Of a DNA stretch of 64,000 nucleotides, positions 32,801 through 44,800 are shown one piece after another. Origin of the DNA: Nectonema munidae. Its lineage: Eukaryota; Nematomorpha; Nectonematoida; Nectonematidae. Location of the stretch: assembly GCA_030549495.1 (NCBI GenBank), contig JAUIRK010000965.1:62001-126000 (forward strand), given 5' to 3'. A model generated the notes under the pieces. It did no database searches. It was given only the letters and a program-made list of their open reading frames with translations, and was not told the DNA's origin. Numbering within the stretch: position 1 is the stretch's first letter; each line of letters starts with the position of its first letter. The translations under genes and the position numbers were made by a program.

Positions 32801-35800
32801 TGGTGTTTATTTTCAGACATGAGCCATTTATTAGATCTTGTATTAGTTGCTGTTTCCCTGTTTATTGTATTCATCTTTTCTTATGTTCATAATGATTTAA
32901 AAAATCTAAGCAAAACTTTCAAGTTTAATTTACTTCTCTCTAAATCAGGTATTATAGGAATTTAATTTTGATTCAGCATAACATTGTGCATGTGTATATT
33001 ATTCCTTAATAAATGACGTCTACACTTCATGTTCTAAGTAAGTAACTTTTGCCTGTAGCATTTTCAAACCCGCTAAAATATTTTATTTTGATAAGTACTG
33101 AGTGTTTATGTACTATCATACTTTTAATACAGACACTAAAACCATATCCTTCACAGATATATCTAACGCTTCATATTGATAGTACTTTTCAAAGTTGATG
33201 TAAAAATGTATATTCGCTTGAGGACATTTAGAAATAAAAGGGTTGTGCATGTGCTAAATATTTTTTTTACCGTTTTAGAGTGAAATATTTTATATACTTA
33301 GTAATGAACAACAGTGGATGAAGGGTGTAACTTTTTTCGCAATTTTTGAATATGTTGTCTAACTGAACTCCTCTAATTTTATCAAAACTTCAGTAGTTAA
33401 TAAGAAGATTATATAACGTCGTTGCTGCATCCTGCTTGCGGCTTTCTGGCCTTTGAATCTGCACAATACAACTATGTATTCTGTCTTCAAATATTCGTTA
33501 GTTAAAAAAATCATGTTTTCCTTAGCTTATTAATTTTCCTCCACTTTATTTGAAATATATCTATTTTATGCTCTTTTATTGTAAAACTATTTTCAAATAA
33601 AGTATTCTCTCTCTCTCTAAGAAGGTCAGAGTAAAGGGAAGTCATAAAATTTAAATAGGTAAAGGTAACATGTGGTATTTTTTTCGAAACATTGCTTGAA
33701 TGAAACTATGTTGATTAATTGTTTTTGTTACAATTAATAGCTTCCTTTTTTATAGTGCTTTATTTTCTAGCATTACTGCCAAAAACTAGATTTTTTATGA
33801 AGGAATCTATAACAAAGCCAAAGTGGTTTTAAAACATATTTACTTGACATTTTTAATCAACAACGTATTTGTGAAGTAATCTCTCTCTTTGCTATCATAT
33901 GGAGTTGCCAGTTTATCTTGAATTTATTTTATTCATACTAAAGAGGTAGTATTTCAATATTAAAAGTGCTTGCTGCTGCTAACATTTGAAATGTGTTTGT
34001 TAATAAGAGCCTGGGTTCATATACGTAACGCACCAGAATATATCAAAATTTGGAGAATATAGAGACTGTTTACAGGTCTTCTTTAACTCAAGGCGCTTAT
34101 TTATATCAGTTTTATTTTATGGTTTTTAAATAAACAATATCGTTTTCAGTTTTAATTAACAGCACACATTGTTTAAATTTTGTCGAAACGAACTTTTGGC
34201 TCTAAGGGCATGTAAACTCTAAGGGAGAAGGACTAAATGCCTTTGAACAATCCTGATTACAAATAAACAAACATATTTGTTCTCATTGAATTAACTCATT
34301 ATTATACGTTTTTTCTCGCTCCCAATTTTCACGTAAAATCCATAACTTGAGCCACTTACTTATCGACCATTTTTCCTATTTATTATCAGAGACGTACTAA
34401 ATAATATATTTTAGCCTGTTTAGTACCAATGTTGCCATAGAGAACGTAGACGACTTAATCTCTATTTACTTCTATTTGAAATAAGAGTTCGTCTGCGTTT
34501 CCTTTGGGAACATTGATACTAAATGGCTTAAAATATAAATCAGGTACTTTTTAGTAAATAAATATCCTCCATCCTCCTCAAATTGTTTCTATAAATCATT
34601 TTTTTGTCATTATAATTTTTATTATTATAGAAGTGGCAATTAGGCATTTTGTCGAATAGACATTTCAGCTTAAGCATTAACTTTAAGCATTAGATATGCT
34701 AGAAAATGTTATTCCTAACGAGCTTGAATTTGAAGAAAATGCTTAGTATGTATTTATATAAATGTAAAAATAATTAAATTTTTATTATTGTTCTTACTTT
34801 TATATTTGCTTTGCAACTCAACTTTTTGTATTCTTTGCTCGATTTAAAGCATTTTGACACTATTAACCTTTGAGACTTTGAGATTTATTTATGGGAAAAA
34901 TAGGAGTGCCCCTTCAAAATATTATTATGCATGTCTGTCTATAGTGACTGGGGAAATTTTCCATGGATAAACTGTCCAGATATGACAACAATTGCTTTTA
35001 AAAATATATATCATCAGATATGAAAATGGAATTTTTCTAAGATTTAACGTTTTTACTTGGGTATTCACTTATAATTCGTCCTAAATACATATACTTGGAT
35101 TATACATTATATTCCATCTACTTAAGGTAATTGTAGATAACAAGTTACAAGAGTTCTCTTCTTCATATGCTGGAATCTTTAAATTTCGTTTTTGGCGTTT
35201 TGGAAAGTGGCTTGAAGTCGTTGTTGATGATTTGCTTCCTGCAATCAATGGCCATCTTGTGTTTACGCATTCCAAAAATAGGCATGAGTTTTGGCCTTCC
35301 CTTTTGGAAAAAGCTTATGCAAAGTTAATCAATTATTTTCCATAATATGATGCACGCATACTATTATTTCATTATCTTTATCAAAATAACTTTTTTCTAT
35401 ACCATCCTTCATATATTCAAAACTTGTCGAGAAATATGATCGAAAAGTTATTATATTCTTTTAATCCATAAATTGATCTTTTATGGTCAACTTGATAAAT
35501 AATACGGATCTTGGTTGACCGATTTGATCCCACTGTCCTTTTAAAATCATGCAGACAATTTCTTGATGCTAAGTAGTTTTGTATCAAATTAGTTAATTTG
35601 GTCTGCTTTTACTGCCATCAGATGGGTTGAGAACCAATGTTTTAATTTAGAATATTTTTCTGAATTTTTACCTTTTAATTTCAAGGCTGAATGGCTCTTA
35701 CCAATCTTTAGAAGGGGGAAATCTTTCTGATGCTTTGGTTGACTTCACTGGAGGCATTTCTGAGAATATCGAAATGAAGAAGGATGACTTGAGTACAGAT

Positions 35801-38800
35801 TCTTCCAAACAAAAAACTCTTTTCAAAGAATTGTACAAAGCTTTCAATTCTAATGCACTCATGTCTGCTGCTCTAAATGTAAGAATTAATTTCTTGCAGA
35901 TACAATTTGTGTATTCAAGAGCTTTTGAAGTTTAAAAAATGGAATTGAAAGAAAAAACATTGAAAATAAACCATATTCGTACAAATTAGCACCTTCTATA
36001 ACCATTTGAGCATGTAACGCTAAAACAGCTCATCTTCATAAAAAAAAGTCCAAAGTAAATAGCCAAATTCAAAAAATAATAAAACCTATTTCCCAATTCC
36101 TAAGAATGCTTTAAAATCTTAAATGAGAAAGGATTCATTTGAAAGATAGCGTATTTTCGGACTACAAATCGATATTTATTTCAACAAGTTGGTAGCCTCG
36201 ACTTCTCGATACTCTGGCATCAAGAGTCAATGTTCACATATATGCACATGCGCAGCGTTAAGACATTCATCTAAACTTTTTTAAAAGGATGTTAATATAA
36301 CAATAAATAGTGATAATAGTTAAAATAATACGAAAGGAAAAACACATTTCAACTTCATTCATATTTCAAGCAACACGGTACGCATATTCATAAAACGAAA
36401 AAAGGCTTTATGGAAATATAATAAGTGTGTTAATCTTGCTCGGAGGTGACTGAGAAATGGGAGCGTGGGAGAGAACTGTAAGTATCTGGAAAATACATCA
36501 ACACTGTCAGGGAAGGAAAAAAAATTTCTCTCTCTTTTTATATGATGAATTTATTTTTGTTTTTATTCAATTTATAGCTTATATTATTTGGTCTCTCATT
36601 TAACCATGTACTAACTTATTTTATATTTTATTGTCTCTTTTTAAAACTCCTTTTCCTTCCTTCTATATTTTTTGTTCTTCCAAATTTCACCTTTGCTCAT
36701 CTTATATTCTCACATGCACACGCTGATGCTTCTTTTACACGTCCATTCACATCATACTTAAAGAACATCTGCTTTTAATCCTTCTCCTGATAGCGTTAAT
36801 AAAGTATTTTCCAGATACTTACAGTCTCTCTGCCACGCTATCACTTTTCAGTCACTTTCTACCAACTCAACTCCCTCTTTTTATTTCCTACCCATTATAA
36901 AATTGAAAAATCACTACTTTTTGTATGTTAAGTTCTTATTTTAGGACCATGGGCACCAGAAAACTGTAATATTATATATTGTGAGTACGTCACTGATTTC
37001 CGCAAGCTCCCATGTTAAGTCAAACATTCACTTGACACACTGATTGCTGACTTTTTTTGACTGGGCACATTTACTTTGTTTTCCTTTCTCTGTTCCTTCA
37101 AGTCGATGTCCTGTACCATCAAATCGTACATAATAAGGCACTTTTGCAGCCAGCTTCTTCACTCGTCCTCACTGTTTAGATTTTGAAGGAGAGGCATCTG
37201 TAGATAATATCTGTCAATAGAGCGCTTGAACTCAAAGAAAGATGTTTGAGTTCCTAAGATGATTGTGTTGGTTATCCAGGCATTTACAATAGCTAACTTC
37301 TGGGTCAGCCAGTCAAGGTGATCATCTCCTCCCATATTTTTGTTATACATGGCAATGAAGTGAGGCTGTATGACATATTTCTTTTCTTTGTTACTTCACC
37401 GTTTAGCAGACCTAACGGCAGTAAAGAACTGGTGATTGCTGCCAATAGTGACTAAGCTGTTGTCATACCACTTCAAAATGGAAATCTCTTTTTCTTGGTT
37501 AAATCTGTAGTCTGAGTCTCCACGTGACTTTTGTTTCATGTTCTTGTCATTTCCCAGTGGACACTTCGCAGTTCGGTTGGCACGAGTTGTTCCTGACACT
37601 CAAATGGCCAGATCTTTCAAGTGTGCAAACAACTGAAGAAATTATCTAGGTACATTTTATGGTCACTCGTAATGTATAGATGTTTCGTCATGTCGAGCAC
37701 TACTTTTTCCTAAGTGTGTCTTTGAACATGCTTCCAACTTTACTTTGCCTTGGTATGGATCCATTTCACAGCAGTATCCTATTTTTCCACAACACATAAT
37801 CCATTGCTTGAATCCAAAACGGATAGGCTTTTCTGTTTCAAGCCATTCTATCCATAATACCTCACAATCTGTTCATCAATAGACAATTCTCTAGAAAATA
37901 TGCCAAATGATTTACTCTTTTAAGAGAGAATAAATGTTATTTTGTTATTATCAAACAATAAAATGATTGAAGGATATGGTTTTTTTATAATATGTAAAAA
38001 ATTTATTGGTCCTAAAATAAGGACCATGGGAGCTAACTGATAAAGCCTTTTTTCTTTTTATGAATATGAGCTACGTTTTTCTCCCAGAGAAAACAAATGC
38101 TCCATTTCACCAATCTAATAAAAGTTTATTTTTAGATGTGTTGCTGAAGTACCAATTAGGGAGATGAATGATGGATATGAAACTTAAAAAAAAATAAAAT
38201 CTTTAAAATATAAATAAGTTATTACTCTTCATCTTAGTTAGTCTATTTAAAACAAATTTTTTTAACAAAATATTTTTTATTGTCATATAAACCTACATAT
38301 AGATTTTATAACGCCCTTAAATGTGATCTTCCATATTATATTTTTACACCGTTTTTAGTTCTATTCATTTCTTTTTCTAATTTCTTTTTTCAATTCTGAA
38401 TTGTTTTTTCAAATATTTTTTGTATCTTATATAGACAAAATAGAATTGAAAAAAGACACAATAGAATTGAAAGGAGACAATTTAGAATTTTAATAAAGAT
38501 AAAACACAACCAAAAATATGTATACTTATAATACTCATAGACGTATATTGCATGCATCCTTAAACCTCGACTTATCCTGCTATTTTAGTTGGTCTTTTTT
38601 CTACGTTGATTAAAAATAAATAAAGGAGATAGGAAAGTATAGAAAACTTGGAATAATGGCAAATTTGCGAGGAAAGACTATAAGCATGGAAGTGAGTGAA
38701 AACCGGGTATATAATCCTGATTTTTTCTTACGCCACACTGAAAGGATTAACGTTGGAAGAAGAGCACCCAAAAATCAAAGCATAATTAGCAAATATATGC

Positions 38801-41800
38801 CAACCAAGTACCTTTATATGTTAAAGACAGCTAGTAGTAGAAAATATATAATGAAAAAGTATCTCCTAAAGCAGCGTTTTTCAAACTGTGGGTCCCGACC
38901 CTTCAGTGGGTCGCGTGAAAAATAAAATGTGTCATGACAAAAAAGAAAGGACATATAAATAGTCGATGCTGAATAAATGAACCTAGTGAACAGAGTTTGT
39001 CTTATTACTCCTATGTATTATGGGTCGCGATGCAAACAGTGGTTCTTGCTATGGGTCGCATTAAAAAAAGTTTGAAAAAGGCTGTTCTAAAGTGTTAATT
39101 GTAAGAGGCGACTAAAACTTTTAAGCATATTTTATTATATCACACCATTTCTCTGTTTAATGTTTCGTTATAAATGGTACGGGTTTGATTCGCGGGGGGT
39201 GACTGGCCTTACTATCTGTTCATCTATTGGTGATTATTCTTCCCTTGGATGCGATACCGATATTAAAAATTAACTATTATTATGAGTCATAAACTTACAC
39301 TTCATCCTTTTTTTACATCGTTCTCTCTTTTGACCAACTGTTGTGCTCGTTTATATTATTAGTATTAGACTTGATCGCGTAACAAACACTGAGTTTCAAC
39401 ATTTTCATTGGCTTTCTTTTTATTATAACAATTTTTTCATTTTTATTTGCTTTGTTATTTGTCGGCACATCGTCTAGTAGTTGAAACTTAGGGTCTCGAT
39501 CCACATGCTCTGGGTTCAATTCCCTGGGGCGCTTGTTTCCAGCTGTGGAAGATTATCTCTTGAATGCTATACCGACAAAAACGATTAAAAAACTGGCGAT
39601 ATTCTTTAATTATAGAAATGCATGTATTATAAAACATATAGGCGTATTTTAGTCATCAATGTGATTATTAATATATATTAATTTAATTCCTAAAATTACA
39701 GGGGATTCCATTCTTTCAATAATAAGGTTTTGAAGATGATAGCTCCCTTTGAAACACATTCTACGATTAATTTTTTAATGTAATTGTTTTAGACATCGTC
39801 TCCTTTAGAAATTGAAAAAGAAACAAGCATGGGTTTGATTCAAGGCCACGCATACAGTGTCACGTCTATTAAAAAAGTCAATACGGTAGACACAGACCTC
39901 TTTCATCTCTTCACATTTTCTTCAAAAGAAAAAATTTACTTGATACGGCTTCTCAATCCATGGGGCAGGGGAGAGTGGAGAGGTGCCTTTAGTGATGGGT
40001 TTCAAATTATTTTGCAAAATCCAATTTCTTTCTTTCAATTCTTGTTTTTTTACAAAAGCTCTCCAGAGTGGAACAAGATAACGTCTCATCAAAAAGAACA
40101 AATTGGTCTTGTTTTTGATGATGATGGAGAGTTTTGGTAAGTGTCTTTTTTAAACGTTAGGAATTTCTCGATTAAGATAAAACAGAACGATATCCAGTTT
40201 TAGACTCTACTTTTTTTCATATTGATCTACGTTTAACCCATTTACGGCAATGTTCCTATTTTGGAACATAAGTAATTTCATCTTTGTCTGCTTTTTTCAA
40301 TGACTTTGAATATAAATCGTCTGCGTTTTTTAGATATTGTCTGCTTTGCTTGGCCTTAAATGTGTTAATAAAATAATAAGTTTCTTAGTTTTAGCGTTTT
40401 CTATTTTCTTAATTTATCGCTTATATAAATATTTATATATAAAAACTAGACCAAATATTTGAATGCTTTATTTTTCAAAAAATGCCATGTTTAATCCCAT
40501 TAAATTTTTTAACCTTTTTTTTATAACAATAGTCTAACTTCAAGAAATTTTTTTGATATTTTCAAGACTCATGAAATAAATTTTAACAAATACGAGTTTT
40601 GGGGTCACTAATTAAATCAGGGCACGAGTATGATTATGAACATATATTGAAATTTAATATTCTTTTTAATGAAACAGTTAAAATATTTATACTTATAGAA
40701 AAAATATTTTATATAAATGTGTAATATTATTTTCCATTTTATGAAATGTAATTTACCGTATCTTGACAGCCAAGCTTCTAAATATCGCAAACGAAAACAG
40801 TAACTAAAACTGAAATTTCTTATCTAAATTTCGCTTTAAATATTTCTTTCATTCTTGGCTTGATCTATGTAGCCAAAGCTACAGAATATTTTTTTTTCTA
40901 ATTCGTACTAATCCAATCCGTCGATTATTTTTTATGGAAATATTCTGCGTTCTTTTTTTTATACTCATCATGCATTTCTCTTGCGCTTTCTGAAATAACT
41001 AAACGCATGAAGATCATTATAAAAAAGAGGAAAATATGGCTTTTTCTTATGAAGGATGCGTGAATGCATATCGCTGCTCTTTCTTTCTTGTTATTCATAA
41101 GATTAGTAACGCACTGCTATTACCACACGTGATGAGAAGAATTGCTACAATGTATACTAATGTTAACGAAGATGAAAATGAAAAGCTACAAACTTTCACC
41201 AAACGCTAATGTTTATGTTTATTCAACGCTGGTTTTAATTATTCCCCCTTTGTTGACCTTCTTTACATATTATGCCTCCTACATCACTAGGCATTTTTTT
41301 TACCACTAGTGATGATGAATAGAATTAGCACTTGTTTTTGTTTGTTCATTTTTAGCCAGCTATTTTTCAAGCTAATCACGAGTTGGAAAACTTATTTAGT
41401 CTCATTTTAGAGCAAATTATGTCGTGTTACACATCAAAATGTTGCAAATCTTATACTGAATTTGAAAATTGAATCAATTTTTTGGTATATATTCCTTAAA
41501 AATTTTAGTGAATCTATATATAATGCTTTACTAATAACTCCATGACAAGGCTTTCCTGCGTCACTTTTAAACTATCTTAAACTCGAAAACTCGCTAATGC
41601 AAAACCGATTCAAAGTTACACCAACCAAATCAACCAGCACCCTTCTTACAACCACAACAAAATAAACCAACAGCCACAGCAAACACATCAAAAACATGAA
41701 ACTAAAATATTGGAAGTCACATAAAACATCTCCATCTCTTTTGTAACACATATAAACAATATAGTCACAGAATACAGACTCAGACTCAATGGAGTCAAAG

Positions 41801-44800
41801 CACTACCAAGCATAACCTCTTATTAATCTACCCTAGGTGTGAATTAAGGGAGGGGGATGTGCAATGAACGACCTTTGCACTCTAGAGCGAAACCAAATGA
41901 GCGTGCAAACTTGTAGTGCTATACTTTTCATCAATTTAAACGGACCACCAATTCCCCGCGTGGATTTCGGCAAGTATGTTCAAACCTGGCTCAACAAAAA
42001 TCATCGATTTGCCATCAGTCAAGATCGCCTTTAGGAAAATGTGTCTACTTTGTCTTCTAAACATAGACTTTTTTCAATAAAATAAATATCTCTTTTTTTG
42101 TATTTATTTTTTTGCTAAAATAAGTAATTTTAACAATTTTACATAATAGAATGGCATGAGAGCCCTTATATTGTTTGCCTTTTGTTTAAGAATTTGTTTA
42201 AAAATAATTTTTTGTGATATCCCCCCTCCCCCAATAAAAATTCCCTACTTCCCACACTGCAACTAACACATACGTTCAGTAATAGACTGCGCTTGTCCAA
42301 CTTGGGCTGTTAGATCCCATTTTCATAACAATTAAAAATCAAAGATTTTTTTGGGTCCTAACTCCTAACAATGAAATAAATAAATTAATTTTTAATTAGG
42401 TAAATAAAAGTTAGTAATATACGTTCGATATATCAAAGTGTAACTAATTTTGTACCATATCTTATCTTCTCCTCATCAAAAAAGGCTCGTCTGACGCAAA
42501 AATATTTTTTAAAAAGATATTTATCGTGCCTAACCAGCCTTGAAAGGATAATAACGAGAAGCATATGGATATGAACACAGCATACACAATTCAAAAAGAT
42601 ATTTACGAAGTTCAAGTAAGTTTGGAAAGATAAAAAAGCAACACAGAAGCAGTAATGACATACCCAGAAAACTGAGGAAGATAGGTATATATCAGAACTG
42701 TAGACATAAAGCTTTACATAATTAAGTAATTGAGTAACCGAATAATAACTGAAATATCTAACTGAAGAGATGACTATCATCTAACTAACGTAAATATGAA
42801 ACTAACTACCTAAATAAACAAATACCGTAAAACATGTTTATATTGGTCAAACATGGGATCCAAAAAATGGCCGTTTTAGACAAGTGACATTTCTATTAGG
42901 GTTCTAATCTTTTTCAATTATACTGAATCGTGATGTTATAGAGTAGTACATAAGGACCGGTCAAAGTTCTATTAAGGTGATCCCTAAGACAGGTTACAGC
43001 GCTAGATATGTAACATTTATTTATTTTACTTCAATTTTTAGGGTAGAATAGATATTATTTCTCATAAATCAAGTAAAATACGTTAACATATGAAAAACAT
43101 AGACATTAGTGACAAGAAAATGTGAAATTAGGTTATAGAATATGATAAGAAATAGTAGGGCTTGTGGAATGATTAACCATAAATATATAAAAAATATACT
43201 TGCAAAATAAACATTGAAGAATATAAGATATAATCTTCAAGAAAAGTAAGTGCATTGGGTTCATTTCAATGTAATGCATTAGGAATGAAATATCAAGGTG
43301 TATGCTAGCTTAATATTTTCTTTTTGTTATTGGTGTAGTTGTGTATGCTTTAAATTCTTGCCTATACATTACTTTTGCACAAAAGACTTGCAGACTTTTT
43401 CAAAACCAGATTTCAAAGTAATCAACATTAAACACCAAAATTCTGTTCTCAACCCTATTTAATAATATTTTTTACATTTATTTTCCATAATTATATTCTT
43501 TTATAATATTATTTAAAAAATACACGAAAAAATTGGTCCCGAATTCAGTATATTCTGTTCTCTTTTAAAAAGTCATTGTAATGTAAAAAAAAATGACCCA
43601 ATTTTCATGATTTTAATCACATCCTATATTTGTTAAAGGATGAGTTTTGATGATTTTTGCTCAAACTTTACCCATCTTTCACTGTGTTTTTTGGTTAACA
43701 CATCTTTCTTTTCTCTTGAATCCAAGTGGAATGATGTTTCGGTGAATGGCGAATGGATGCTTGATACGAAACATCCAACTCTTTCAAGGGCTGGAGGTTG
43801 TATAAATTTTACCACTTTTCTATTCAATCCACAAGTACACATACAAATTCTCTTATATACTGTGTTGTCTCTATCTTTATTTTTAGTATTTCATAACAAC
43901 TAGTTCTAGTCCTTCTGACGAAGATTCATACATTTATTTAACTCAGGAAGATACCCGATATAAAAACATTTTTGGTGCAAAAAATAAGACAATAGGAGTT
44001 ACGCTCTTAAAGGTTTTTAATGCAATTTTCAATAAATTTTTTGATTATGCTTTTGCTTAAACGTTAATTTTTCAAGTTATTTGTAAGGACTACTAATTGC
44101 AAAGTTTATTTTATTTGAATATGAACATAGAAATGGTAGTAATGGATTAAACTTTATTAATTGTCTGACATCTCTAATATTTCAATGAAAATATCTAAAG
44201 GATATAACTGTTGAATACTAAAAAGATCTTTAATATTAAATGTTAAATTATTTAATTTGCTCTTTATTAGTATTATAGATTATAAATTTATGATTTTAAG
44301 TTGCGTACTATTAAAGAGAATAATAATAATCTAACCAGCGGAGTTAATTTTTCGCAAATCCAAAACACATAGATCTTTATGCGAATGTATGCAATCATTT
44401 AATTGCTTCAAATTCGGAAAATATTGATTAAAAGAAATTGTATGTTTACCTTAAAATCCAAAGAGAGTGATTGAACGATTATTACACTTTTTCTTTTAAA
44501 CTCGCATGAATAATGTTCATCCTTGTAATTGTAATTTTTGGGATGCCTTCTCAAGTGGAGGATTGATATTTTTATAAAATTCAATAATTAATCTGAAGAA
44601 ATAGGCAAAACTTTCAAAATAATTCTTTTTACCTGCCACATATGTTTTTGCGTATTTTGGCAATTTTACATCGACATGTCCTAGGTACTCTTTAAAACTG
44701 AAAAATAATAAACACATTTAAAATTTTGTTTATATAATCACGACTTTCTTTTATTTACTTTATTGACAGCAATATCTTCACACATTTAATTTAAAAGTAA

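Larger units (their letters stand above)
35879..39792 (+). other. CAPN5: Calpain intron 4
   Basis: About 3.9 kb, the most element-rich intron apart from intron 11: a long-TIR MITE, piggyBac remains, a hAT MITE and two SINE copies, each listed separately. Confidence 0.75.

Noticed and set aside
41515-41960. Possible Helitron 5' end (TCTATATATAATGC)
   Set aside because: AT-rich chance matches are likely. I saw no hairpin plus CTRR end, no AT target context and no replicase.
42433-42780. 115-codon - strand frame in calpain intron 6
   Set aside because: Hydrophobic, Tyr/Cys/Phe-rich translation typical of AT-rich non-coding DNA; no domain or splice context.
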